Counted from the first letter of the stretch, positions 8,501 through 14,820 are shown. The stretch is DNA of 29,013 nt from CAZHWT01 sp964536215 (GCA_964536215.1 CAZHWT010000015.1:1-29013); one strand, 5' to 3'. A program made the numbers and translations. The notes: generated from the letters alone by a model not told the origin.

Positions 8501-8860
8501 ATGCTCACCAAACAAGAGGAGAACGACGCCTCAGCTCCACCAGACAGTCGCGCCCGGCGAGTTCATCCCACCGCCAGTATGACCGTAGGTCAACGAGATG
8601 CGGCTCTGCGCATAGCCGAACAGAATGAGTTCCCAGCCAAAACAGACCGAAACATCAAAGATAATATCCGCAAGTGGACGCGGCAAAATAATTCTGACCT
8701 GTGGCAGAATCCGAGATTCCGATCAATACTGAACGCAGCTGTAAACCAACTTTCTAAGCGTTGGCCAGACTTAACCGTCGACCAAAGACTAACGGCTTAT
8801 GCTGCTCTCGTATCGGGTAAGTTTGCTGCCGAAGTAGAACAAAAAATAAACCAAACATAA
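5531..8860 (+). CDS. Large repeat-rich membrane protein of unknown function (1109 aa)
   Basis: I do not recognise this protein as a whole. A basic N-terminus (residues 25-56) precedes a signal-like hydrophobic stretch (57-72) and a possible ANA cleavage site (77-79). A beta-rich globular region with two cysteines spans about 145-250. Next come two copies of a PLDxxxxGAPxHGA motif about 48 residues apart, and four 16-residue repeats beginning DNLPPYSQ (about 390-449). A Gly/Ala membrane helix lies at about 510-532, followed by basic GRRSRQ. The C-terminal half has Pro/Ala/Asn-rich linkers, four 7-residue repeats of the VKTGDTK type (687-714), a charged coiled-coil-like stretch near 870, and a helical domain in the last 65 residues. 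The start has no Shine-Dalgarno and lies 3 nt after the upstream stop, so translation is probably coupled. The first and last domains recur in the 502-residue protein at 10162. Confidence 0.88.
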   Translation: MPYSLEGFKPPAPSHDTEALKIERFTGEKKRNWALYLAKLRKEAKTVPAKAKRTWRAATITAAVMGSFIGGMDIHQANAYELDLPEDTPIGQIDQAPEANTETQRKTDEQWLLNNKANWGEPIIGHDYKLDTDGQYEARGNEQKLQINGDGSYVEFDASAMSADVLGKTVYFLIYPTAEDYQSGQAISIQADQNGRATVSQSDKSAAVLRCFPDGKLSCYTVSAVTYERDANDGKVIITQIASADTGPDYIYATPDSSAGPTNTIDPQVAPSAKNQPSSSTNEAASSTSTTQAQLTHPVNPPLDHTLEGAPQHGASSQSIDSQYSTPDQPSIYSAPNAPFNAPLDNSIDGAPGHGATGPSLADQFRARYGNTPEANSAANAVFSVTDTSDNLPPYSQDVSGPLPADNLPPYSQDAAGLLPADNLPPYSQSATGPLPSENLPPFSQDVQSDGIVDTTHINSPEASPNSLYNNLPGSSKDTTAATVQPGYSAESQGAGFQTNTDKDHDDLWKMLAGVGLATGAGAAGVGLGGYLLGRRSRQPGAAAENPAAPEAPPEQVDHQLLATLIALNLLANANRNGQPRPAEANPAADPAENNPPQPNNEQPAAAAGNAAEPAPPPANNAPQPGRPQDEAAPPTNSPNVYTRRFGTARGLTGAGGGIRIQANPEQTNRVRTGGVKNENKAGGADVKTGDTKVETGDTKIKTGDTKVKNGDNTNRNKVGNIDQKFGDTNVYVKIDRSTFDQASNDDQERRQANIKANEGVSRAVENYDQQYPGFADFYRIEHHQAMDKETAIEKVQHLLKLFLNQSDQRSGSEPADGQPPIPPPSSSGPSGSIPTPPSRPTARTSSESAVDPALTIDQLNAKHKERQARMEEELTKRRQGIIRKHNDNKPSQYIDAEPDNNSGPTRPSTNSDSRRSAETAATKGDAVQAKQSFASILNQRAQNLTNTETATNTPSASEAAAPSDQTSTEPLPTAPQESILTADSDTILNMLTKQEENDASAPPDSRARRVHPTASMTVGQRDAALRIAEQNEFPAKTDRNIKDNIRKWTRQNNSDLWQNPRFRSILNAAVNQLSKRWPDLTVDQRLTAYAALVSGKFAAEVEQKINQT
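6698..6877 (+). repeat. Four 48-bp repeats encoding a DNLPPYSQ unit
   Basis: Four consecutive 48-bp units encode 16-residue repeats that start DNLPPYSQ or ENLPPFSQ and mostly end in GPLPA. The protein copies are well conserved while codons vary, which suggests the repeats are selected at the protein level. Each holds a PPxY core. Confidence 0.8.
7589..7672 (+). repeat. Four 21-bp repeats encoding a VKTGDTK heptapeptide
   Basis: The units VKTGDTK, VETGDTK, IKTGDTK and VKNGDNT follow each other without gaps. The alternating hydrophobic-charged pattern with G-D turns would suit a short beta-solenoid or extended spacer. Synonymous differences between copies show they are not a recent duplication. 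Confidence 0.75.
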
Positions 8861-8865
8861 ACCAA

Positions 8866-8904
8866 GTAATAAAAAAGACAGTCAATGACTGCCTTTTTTA
8901 TTAC
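8866..8904. terminator. Bidirectional terminator between convergent genes
   Basis: A long inverted repeat runs GTAATAAAAAAG...CAGTCA, one A, then TGACTG...CTTTTTTATTAC, with a single mismatch. It has A and T tracts on both sides, as expected for a terminator that works in both directions. It lies between the stop at 8860 (plus) and the stop at 8940 (minus). Confidence 0.85.
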
Positions 8905-8939
8905 AGCTAATGCCGTCCAAGTCGCTAATTACCGACAGC

Positions 8940-9440
8940 TTACTCTACTTTCAGTAACTCAATCTCAAAAACCAGCGTCGAGCCACCAGGAATCGAGCCA
9001 TAATCGTTAGGACCGTATCCCAATTCCGGCGGAACTGTCAATTTTCGCTTGCCACCAACCTTCATCCCAGCCACACCCTGGTCCCAGCCCTGAATCACCT
9101 GCCCAGCCCCTAGAGTAAAACTGAATGGCTGCCCGTGATCGGCCGATGCATCAAACTTGGTGCCGTCGGTAAATGTGCCAACATAATTAACCGTCACCGT
9201 CTTACCGGACACGGCTTCATCTCCACTTCCCACGACTAAATCTTCACTTTGCATTTGCTGACCTCCTTCTAATTGTGCTGTTGTAGTAGATTGTGGAGTA
9301 GGAGTGGTCGAAGTACTAGTCGAGCTAGCATCCGGCGTTTTGGTGGACGTATCCGTCCGCTGATTTACATACCAAGCCGCCACCACTATCCCCACCACCG
9401 CAACTATTGTAAGTAATCCATATATAGCATTCTTAGACAT
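8940..9440 (-). CDS. Membrane-anchored FKBP-type peptidyl-prolyl cis-trans isomerase
   Basis: Catalyses cis-trans isomerisation of Xaa-Pro bonds, here most likely outside the cytoplasmic membrane to assist folding of exported proteins. From the ATG at 9440 (166 aa) there is a membrane anchor at residues 7-24, a Ser/Thr/Pro-rich linker at 30-56, and one FKBP domain at about 66-166. Family residues are present: VNYVG at 85-89, FDAS at 96-99, VIQGWD at 115-120, GYG at 141-143 and FEIELL at 158-163. A GTG at 9458 would add six residues (MIPYTP) but overlaps the likely -10 region, so ATG 9440 is preferred. A perfect Shine-Dalgarno inside the linker precedes an in-frame ATG at 9254 that would give a soluble 104-residue FKBP. 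The gene is inserted on the opposite strand between the two proline-rich gene groups, whose products could be substrates (inference). Confidence 0.93.
   Translation of the reverse strand: MSKNAIYGLLTIVAVVGIVVAAWYVNQRTDTSTKTPDASSTSTSTTPTPQSTTTAQLEGGQQMQSEDLVVGSGDEAVSGKTVTVNYVGTFTDGTKFDASADHGQPFSFTLGAGQVIQGWDQGVAGMKVGGKRKLTVPPELGYGPNDYGSIPGGSTLVFEIELLKVE
9252..9270 (-). promoter_or_regulatory. Perfect internal Shine-Dalgarno and in-frame ATG inside the FKBP gene
   Basis: On the minus strand AGAAGGAGGT (9261-9270) is followed by 6 nt and an ATG (9252-9254) in the FKBP frame. This is the strongest Shine-Dalgarno match I saw in the window and sits exactly at the linker/domain border. Initiation here would give a 104-residue FKBP without the membrane anchor. 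Confidence 0.55.
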
Positions 9441-9448
9441 AGGCGTGT

Positions 9449-9478
9449 ATGGTATCACACCACACCATCTTCGAACAA
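9449..9478 (-). promoter_or_regulatory. Candidate promoter of the FKBP gene
   Basis: On the minus strand TTGTTC (9473-9478), an 18-nt spacer and TACCAT (9449-9454) end 8 nt before the ATG at 9440. The arrangement copies the stronger promoter at 9696-9725, which has the same TACCAT box and spacer. It supports ATG 9440 over GTG 9458. Confidence 0.45.
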
Positions 9479-9695
9479 GGCAACCCAGAGGTCAATTTTT
9501 CTCGTCCTCCCCATAATCCCTCATCGCCAGCTGTACCGCATCCCCCCATGCTCCAACAGACTATCGGCCTTTCTAGGTCCCTTCCAGCCCCTCACAAGGG
9601 CATTGTGTGGGGATCTAAAAGCACTCATAGTCAATTGGCTATCCGAAACATCGCGCAGCTCGCAGCTCAGATCACTCACAGGCCATCGCTCACCG
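9479..9695. other. Intergenic stretch without a supported gene
   Basis: This spacer between the divergent FKBP and 138-residue genes contains no ORF with coding character, no RNA gene and no clear hairpin. A longer reading frame from 9603 into the 138-residue gene exists but would run through the promoter at 9696-9725. Confidence 0.5.
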
Positions 9696-9725
9696 TTGAC
9701 ACCAAGCAAGCATTCAAGGTACCAT
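9696..9725 (+). promoter_or_regulatory. Promoter of the 9732-11670 gene pair, leaderless start
   Basis: TTGACA (9696-9701), an 18-nt spacer and TACCAT (9720-9725) end 6 nt before the ATG at 9732. The predicted transcript starts at the start codon. This is the main reason to place the gene start at 9732 rather than at 9603. Confidence 0.7.
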
Positions 9726-9731
9726 AAATAT

Positions 9732-10148
9732 ATGCCAGAATCTCAGTCGCAAACACCCGAAGATGCAGACCTAATGAGCGCTGCCACCAGCGTTACTGAG
9801 CAGATCGCCGCAAACAACGAGCAGGATCCGTATACTCCGGTCGCTGGCAATGAATCTTCGACCGAAGTGACAGCGAGCAATTTGACCATCGGCCGTTTTG
9901 GCGAACCCTCAGCGGCATCAGGTACGCCATTACCCTCGGTTAACGCATCTGAAGCCATTAGTAATACTGCACAACCCGAGATTCCTGCACAGACGCAAGA
10001 GGCGGCCGTCAACCAGGAAACAGGCGCCAACATTACCAGCATTCAGAAATATCGCATCGAAACAACAAATGCTGATTCCGCGTGGCCAGATCAAGTAGAA
10101 AGCAATATATCTCAAATTCGACATCAAGAGAAACTTCCAGCTGCATAG
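9732..10148 (+). CDS. Hydrophilic protein of unknown function (138 aa)
   Basis: I do not recognise it. The protein is rich in Ser, Thr, Ala, Glu and Gln, has no membrane segment, signal peptide or cysteine, and looks largely disordered. The last 30 residues (IQKYRIETTNADSAWPDQVE and onward) are more ordered in character. The start at 9732 is chosen because the TTGACA-18-TACCAT promoter ends 6 nt before it; the frame is open further upstream to 9603. A gap of 13 nt separates it from the 502-residue proline-rich protein, and both are probably on one transcript. Its composition resembles the linkers of its large neighbours. Confidence 0.7.
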   Translation: MPESQSQTPEDADLMSAATSVTEQIAANNEQDPYTPVAGNESSTEVTASNLTIGRFGEPSAASGTPLPSVNASEAISNTAQPEIPAQTQEAAVNQETGANITSIQKYRIETTNADSAWPDQVESNISQIRHQEKLPAA

Positions 10149-10161
10149 CACTGCCTAAATT

Positions 10162-11670
10162 ATGCCCGCCACCGAAACTACACTGCCCGTCATAGCGCGT
10201 CAAGATCAAGATGGATCCATCATCTTTGATGCTGCCACTATCCCAGCCATTGCCGATAGTCAGTCAGCCTTCATGATCTTTTATCTAACTCAGAGCGATG
10301 AGCAAAATGGCTATGGCACGGTCATTCAACTAGACGAGGATCACGGTGCAGCCATTTACCCAGACCTTAACCCCGAATATACCTATCTTTTTTACAAAGA
10401 CGACCAAGGTCAGCTCCAGACTCTTCTCTGGTGCATTGAACTAGCCACCCGTACACCTGATGGTCTCTATATAGCTCAAGCTAAAGTTCATGGACGCGGC
10501 GTAACTAACGAAGATATGCAGCGGTTTAGTCAAATCATGGTTGCCAATGGACAGGCCAATGCACCTGCTCCTCAACACGATCTAGCCGAAGCTGCGTCAA
10601 TGCCATCAACCCCAGCAGCCTCCGCGCCGCCAGCTTCAGCTCCAACACCTTCAATAGCCCCCAATCCCACTCCAGCTGAACCACAGCTATCCAGCCAGCC
10701 AGCCCCTCAACCAACACCGCCCCCTGCTCCACCAGCAGCCGAGCCAACCCCTCCAGTCGCTGAACCGGCTCCTACACCTCAACCCGCTTCTCCAGCCACC
10801 GATCCATTAGCTGGATACAATGTCGGCGGCGATAATCAACCACAGCCAGTCTCGCCAACACTGCCCCCCACGGATACACCAGCTGCTCAAAATGACCAAA
10901 CAGCGCAGCCTAATGCAGCACCTCCCACCTCCGAGGGGCAACCCACACCTCCTTCCACAGTTATCGACGATTCGCTGTGGCCCACACCGGCCCCTCAGGA
11001 TACTGCGACGCCACCCGCAGTTGCAGCTGAACCACCATCACTCTCACTACCACCATTACCCGATCAAGGTCTTGCTGCTCAACCCGAACCAACCCCAGCA
11101 GCAGAGCCTACGCCGGCTCCTACCCCTCAGCCAGCTGAGCCACAGCCAGCCGCTGCGTCACAACCAGCCATGCCTAGCTTGCCGCCGCTCCCGCAGTTGC
11201 CACCCACCCCACCTCTCGAGCCAATTCCAGCGACTGAGCCGCAATTGCAAACTAGCTCACCATCTGAGCCAATACCACCGCAACCAGTTGTCCCAAATAC
11301 TCCGCCTCAATCCGCAACTGCCGCTTCGACTCAGCCATCCCAACCTAAAAACCCTGTTGGTCGACCACCTAAACCCCTGCTGACTGACGCTACCTGGACC
11401 GTCGACCAGCCAGACTTTGCTTGGGCCAAATCTATTAGCCGGGACCCTATTGGCCCCAATAAAGAAGCTCTGCGACAAAAAGTTCAACAGCAAATTCAGC
11501 GCAATCAGCCCAATCTTCTCCAGGACCCAGCCTTTAAACCTGCTCTAGACCAGGCTTTTGAAGCTATCTGCCAAACATACGAACTCACCCCTACAGCCCG
11601 TCAGGATATCCTCAAATCCCTACTCAATGGCCGCATCGTCGAGAACCTAGTCAAATCGTTGGGAAATTGA
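10162..11670 (+). CDS. Proline-rich protein sharing terminal domains with the 5531-8860 product (502 aa)
   Basis: I do not recognise a named family. Three parts are visible. Residues 1-125 form a beta-rich globular domain (DGSIIFDAATIPAIADSQ, MIFYLTQSDEQ, DGLYIAQAKVHGRG). Residues about 130-410 are a low-complexity linker dominated by Pro, Ala, Gln and Thr. Residues about 415-502 are helical and end QDPAFKPALDQAFEAICQTY ... LLNGRIVENLVKSL. The N- and C-terminal parts align by eye with residues 145-250 and the last 65 residues of the 1109-residue protein. There is no signal peptide or membrane segment, so it is probably cytoplasmic or exported by a non-Sec route. No Shine-Dalgarno is seen before the ATG. 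Linker length is likely variable between strains (inference). Confidence 0.87.
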   Translation: MPATETTLPVIARQDQDGSIIFDAATIPAIADSQSAFMIFYLTQSDEQNGYGTVIQLDEDHGAAIYPDLNPEYTYLFYKDDQGQLQTLLWCIELATRTPDGLYIAQAKVHGRGVTNEDMQRFSQIMVANGQANAPAPQHDLAEAASMPSTPAASAPPASAPTPSIAPNPTPAEPQLSSQPAPQPTPPPAPPAAEPTPPVAEPAPTPQPASPATDPLAGYNVGGDNQPQPVSPTLPPTDTPAAQNDQTAQPNAAPPTSEGQPTPPSTVIDDSLWPTPAPQDTATPPAVAAEPPSLSLPPLPDQGLAAQPEPTPAAEPTPAPTPQPAEPQPAAASQPAMPSLPPLPQLPPTPPLEPIPATEPQLQTSSPSEPIPPQPVVPNTPPQSATAASTQPSQPKNPVGRPPKPLLTDATWTVDQPDFAWAKSISRDPIGPNKEALRQKVQQQIQRNQPNLLQDPAFKPALDQAFEAICQTYELTPTARQDILKSLLNGRIVENLVKSLGN

Positions 11671-11748
11671 TGAGAGGACTGGAGATCGTCGATAGTAAAT
11701 TGGAGATGGAAGACTGTCTAGGGTAAAAAGAAAACGACTACCCCAATC
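11671..11748. other. Short spacer with degenerate GGAGAT-type words
   Basis: The stretch after the 502-residue gene repeats the words CTGGAGAT and TTGGAGAT and then GAAGACTG. It has no clear terminator. It resembles the repeat-like spacer DNA elsewhere in the window. Confidence 0.35.
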
Positions 11749-11754
11749 TATCAT
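11749..11754 (+). promoter_or_regulatory. Candidate -10 box of the HEAGH metalloprotease gene
   Basis: TATCAT ends 9 nt before the GTG start at 11764. No convincing -35 is seen. The spacing fits the nearly leaderless layout of several other genes here. Confidence 0.4.
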
Positions 11755-11763
11755 TTTCGGCCC

Positions 11764-12330
11764 GTGCCAACTTTTTTACCACCATCATCCAAATACGCCC
11801 CTAGTCTATTAATTCTTCTCTGGCTTATCCTTGTCTATTGGACATTTCAACTCCTCCGCCCTTCCGATCAACAACTCCCCTGGATATTTCTGGACAACCT
11901 CAATCTACTCATTCACGAGGCCGGCCACTGGATATTTAGCCTCTTTGGTCAATTTATTGCCATACTGGGAGGATCGCTTAACCAGTGCCTCTTGCCAGCC
12001 ATATTTCTTGGCTACTTTATATTCAAACGCGACGTGGCTGGCAGCTCATTCGGCCTATTCTGGCTGGGAGACAATTTAATCAACGTCAGCTATTACATTG
12101 CTGATGCTCAAGCCATGGCTCTGCCCCTCCTAGGTGGAGACAGCAGTATTCATGATTGGAACTGGCTGCTAACGTATCTGGGCTGGATCAATCAAGCGGA
12201 GCTGCTTGGCGGCATCGTTAAAGTCTTTGGCGTTATAACCGTTCTGTCCGCCATAGGCCTGCTCACTCTAACCATCATACTGCAGTGGACCACCGCTAAA
12301 CAGCAACCACCAATAATAATCAGAGCTTAG
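11764..12330 (+). CDS. Multi-pass membrane protein with a HEAGH zinc-metalloprotease motif
   Basis: Predicted membrane-embedded metalloprotease of an M50B-like kind. The motif LLIHEAGHWIFSLFG puts HEAGH at residues 51-55, a HExxH zinc site with Glu52 as likely catalytic residue. The following helices carry GGSLNQCLLPAIFLGYF and FWLGDNLINVSYYIADAQAM; Asp103 or Asp114 could be the third zinc ligand. Hydrophobic segments lie at about 13-30, 57-85, 94-112 and 148-175. I recall proteins with this exact HEAGH plus LGxNLIN plus DARAM pattern annotated as hypothetical membrane proteins in many bacteria, so the family is conserved but uncharacterised. It starts with GTG 9 nt after TATCAT. It follows the proline-rich gene by 93 nt and could process surface proteins, which is an inference. 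Confidence 0.8.
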   Translation: MPTFLPPSSKYAPSLLILLWLILVYWTFQLLRPSDQQLPWIFLDNLNLLIHEAGHWIFSLFGQFIAILGGSLNQCLLPAIFLGYFIFKRDVAGSSFGLFWLGDNLINVSYYIADAQAMALPLLGGDSSIHDWNWLLTYLGWINQAELLGGIVKVFGVITVLSAIGLLTLTIILQWTTAKQQPPIIIRA

Positions 12331-12374
12331 CATAAGTTTCGCCGAAACCAATCTTCCGCTTTTACGACAAACGC

Positions 12375-13013
12375 TTACAGGTTGCCCTTGTTCGACCCAT
12401 TTTCAACAATCCGACGCTTATGGCCGTCTATTACAACTGCCTGCGAATTCTTTAGTTCTAGCATCCCAGGATAAAGCTGTCGCATGCCTCGTAAGGCGTC
12501 AGCATACATAGCCTCATCAGCATGCGGCCATATCATATCAGTAACTAACCCCAGCCCATCCCATACAATCTCAGGAGCGAACTCGGCTTCATCAGCCACT
12601 TCCGAACCATGCAATGTCGGGCCAGCTACCAGCAACCCAGCACTCTCCCCACCATACACAATCCCGCTGGCTAACAAATCCGTAATAATAGTATCAAACC
12701 CACTCACGCGCATGGCATAACGCAATAAAAACGTATTGCCACCATTCGCCCAAATCACGTCATATTCCGCCAGATAATCTTTTAGCTGCAGACCATCGGA
12801 GTAATCACGCAAATCAACAATAGTCACGTCCGTTATCCCAATACTAGCAAAAAAGCGGACGACATCGTTATTTTTCATCGTCCAAATACGCTCTACATAA
12901 GCATCTTTGGCATTAGGGATCATTGCCAATCGGATAGTTCCTGCCGGCTTGCCAATTAGTTCCACAAAATCGTCTGGCGTAGGAACGCGATACGATGACA
13001 AATAAAGCTTCAT
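12375..13013 (-). CDS. Peptidase S51 (dipeptidase E-like)
   Basis: Family S51 enzymes are cytoplasmic serine peptidases with a glutamine-amidotransferase-like fold; E. coli PepE cleaves Asp-Xaa dipeptides. The GGESAG nucleophile elbow puts the catalytic Ser at residue 124, the upstream GGNT lies at 91-94, and His164 in IWPHAD is a candidate triad member. The length of 212 residues is close to PepE. The ATG at 13013 has a strong Shine-Dalgarno, GAGGAGGG, 5 nt upstream, in contrast to the many leaderless genes around it. The gene follows the M16 peptidase on the same strand after 68 nt. The substrate specificity cannot be read from the sequence. Confidence 0.88.
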   Translation of the reverse strand: MKLYLSSYRVPTPDDFVELIGKPAGTIRLAMIPNAKDAYVERIWTMKNNDVVRFFASIGITDVTIVDLRDYSDGLQLKDYLAEYDVIWANGGNTFLLRYAMRVSGFDTIITDLLASGIVYGGESAGLLVAGPTLHGSEVADEAEFAPEIVWDGLGLVTDMIWPHADEAMYADALRGMRQLYPGMLELKNSQAVVIDGHKRRIVENGSNKGNL

Positions 13014-13081
13014 AACGACCCTCCTCTCAATCGTAGTCGCCGGGCTGAAGTACGCCTACCAAACTAACTTTCGAGGTTAGC

Positions 13082-14332
13082 TCAATCTTTCTCTGGAGCC
13101 GCGCAATATTCGCCAATCTCATCATGGTGCCAATACTGCTCAAATAGGGCTAATAATTGCTTACTAGAACTACAACCTCTAATATACTCTCGACGCTCTG
13201 TTGCCGTCACAATCTGGCCATAAACATCCAAATCCCGCGCCGCCGAGTAAAAGATAGACTCTGGACTATTGTACCAATACATACTCATACCCAGCAGCCG
13301 ATCTACTTCCAATTGCACGGCTTTAGAATCACCCAGCGCCTGCAACGCTCGCGACCGCCACTCTCGTCTCACTTGCTCAACTTGAGGCAAGCTGTTAACC
13401 GGAAATCGCATCTCCCAATCCAGCCCTTGCTCATTTACGGCATAATCCATAGATAATCCATACGTCCAACCCAGATCTCGGCGCAACCAGTTATATAAAG
13501 CTCCATGAGTAGAGTTAATCAAGTAGCTCATAATAAACCGCAGCTGACGCTCTCGCTGTAGATCCGGATTCGGTGTAATAATACCGCCAATCACATAGGT
13601 ATGACGGCTAGTGTCGCGAAAATGCTGCACTCGATACGCCTTGTCTTGCCACTCTAGACCATAAAACTCAGTCGGCAGAGCCGTATCAGCAAGAGGCAGT
13701 GACTCAAGCAGACGCCAAAGCGGTTGTAAGTCGGCTGCCCCCATAGCCACAACACGGACATCATTATGTCGATACGTGTCATGCGCTTGGCGCAACATGT
13801 CCACATTCATATTTTTCAGGTCTGTGTCGCTACCAAGAATCTGACTAAGCGAAAACCGTTGATCATTCTTCCATTGAGTCAACTCAAACCAACTTTGCTC
13901 GTTGCTACCGGGATACCATCGCTCTTTCCGCTTACGCTCATTAGCTACAATTCCACGCTGTTTGTCGATTGACTCATCCTCAATAACTGGCTCAAACACC
14001 CGCGAGAAAAACCCGGGCAACAGGTCACCTATTCGATTATCTGGGGCCGACAAAATGTAGGTGGTCCAGAATGGAGCCGTTGAGGCGTTGCTATTACCAC
14101 CTGTCAATCCGACCACTTCTCCAAACTCATTCGACGTAGGGTACAATTTCGACTTCTCGCAACATAGATGCTCCAAAAAATGAAAAGTGCCGGGCAAAAA
14201 TGCCCCAGTATTATGAGCCGATCCTCGCGGAACTTGAATATGCACCATCGTATAATCCGACTGTGTAGGATTTAGATAACAGGCAATGCCATTCTTTAAT
14301 TTAAATTGCTCAAAAGTAATCTTATCTAACAT
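13082..14332 (-). CDS. M16 family (pitrilysin/insulinase-like) zinc peptidase
   Basis: M16 peptidases degrade peptides inside a clam-shell of two similar halves; bacterial forms of about 420 residues usually act as homo- or heterodimers. The inverted zinc motif HFLEH is at residues 51-55, with His51 and His55 as ligands and Glu54 as base. Glu132 in ANERKRKERW lies 77 residues after His55, the expected place of the third ligand, so this copy looks active. The N-terminal KLKNGIACYLNPTQSD and later LRRDLGWTYGLS segments are typical of the family. The ATG at 14332 has no obvious Shine-Dalgarno. An 800-bp repeat-rich spacer lies upstream. A partner M16 gene is not visible in the window, so a homodimer is likely. 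Confidence 0.9.
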   Translation of the reverse strand: MLDKITFEQFKLKNGIACYLNPTQSDYTMVHIQVPRGSAHNTGAFLPGTFHFLEHLCCEKSKLYPTSNEFGEVVGLTGGNSNASTAPFWTTYILSAPDNRIGDLLPGFFSRVFEPVIEDESIDKQRGIVANERKRKERWYPGSNEQSWFELTQWKNDQRFSLSQILGSDTDLKNMNVDMLRQAHDTYRHNDVRVVAMGAADLQPLWRLLESLPLADTALPTEFYGLEWQDKAYRVQHFRDTSRHTYVIGGIITPNPDLQRERQLRFIMSYLINSTHGALYNWLRRDLGWTYGLSMDYAVNEQGLDWEMRFPVNSLPQVEQVRREWRSRALQALGDSKAVQLEVDRLLGMSMYWYNSPESIFYSAARDLDVYGQIVTATERREYIRGCSSSKQLLALFEQYWHHDEIGEYCAAPEKD

Positions 14333-14448
14333 ATGTACCCACTAAAAAAGTTTACAATCAATTCGTCCATTCGCCCCCGCAACACGTAATTCGTAATTCT
14401 GCAGCAGATCTGCACCTATTCGCTCACTTACCACACAATTCTCACCCC

Positions 14449-14479
14449 GTACTCCTGCAGCCTCCGGCTGCAGGAGTAC
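14449..14479. repeat. 14-bp perfect inverted repeat with 3-nt loop
   Basis: GTACTCCTGCAGCC and its exact reverse complement are separated by TCC. The hairpin would be very stable, but no T tract follows on either strand, so it is not a standard terminator. Confidence 0.75.
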
Positions 14480-14557
14480 TCCCTTACACATTTCTTCGTA
14501 AACTCTTTTAATTCGCTCCCTTACGTACTTCGCACTTCTCTACCTTCCCTTCGTGTC

Positions 14558-14599
14558 ATTCTCGACCCGACCCCGATTAAATCGGGGTGAATCGAGAAT
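14558..14599. repeat. Palindromic repeat, long form with nested inner palindrome
   Basis: The outer arms ATTCTCGA and TCGAGAAT are the same as in the copy at 14679-14699. Between CCCGA and the right arm sits an extra 21 bp (14571-14591) with its own stem CCCCGAT/ATCGGGG. Both copies are preceded by TGTC and followed by CCCTAC. Confidence 0.75.
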
Positions 14600-14678
14600 C
14601 CCTACATATAGGTATCTTCGTTTGTTCGTTATTCGTTATTCACTCCCATACTCCGTACTTCCCCCTACCTTTTCTGTC

Positions 14679-14699
14679 ATTCTCGACCCGATCGAGAAT
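14679..14699. repeat. Palindromic repeat, short form
   Basis: ATTCTCGA, CCCGA, then TCGAGAAT form an 8-bp stem with a 5-nt loop. The flanks TGTC and CCCTAC match the long form about 120 bp upstream. A truncated third copy (GTCATTCTCG) lies at 25002-25011. Confidence 0.75.
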
Positions 14700-14723
14700 C
14701 CCTACGCCAGTTGTACCTATACG

Positions 14724-14745
14724 TGTACGTACATATGTACGTACA
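14724..14745. repeat. 22-bp perfect palindrome
   Basis: The sequence is exactly self-complementary around position 14734/14735, with the half-site TGTACGTACAT. It could be a cruciform or a symmetric protein-binding site, or a product of the surrounding repeat DNA. Confidence 0.7.
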
Positions 14746-14775
14746 TTCGCTTGCTCGGAAGAAACGTTACAATCT

Positions 14776-14820
14776 ACGATTGACGATTTACGATTTGCAA
14801 TGAGCGATTAACGATTAACG
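14776..14820. repeat. Degenerate 7-bp tandem repeat (ACGATTN type)
   Basis: Six consecutive 7-bp units follow the pattern ACGATTG, ACGATTT, ACGATTT, GCAATGA, GCGATTA, ACGATTA. The period is strict while the bases drift. The 7-nt unit recurs with different words in several other spacers. Confidence 0.7.

Noticed and set aside
9603..9731. Longer N-terminus for the 138-residue protein
   Set aside because: The stretch contains a TTGACA-18-TACCAT promoter ending 6 nt before ATG 9732 and has no Shine-Dalgarno at 9603.
13060..13080. Terminator after the M16 peptidase gene
   Set aside because: The CTAAC/GTTAG stem is only 5 bp and is followed by TTTGG only, too weak to call.
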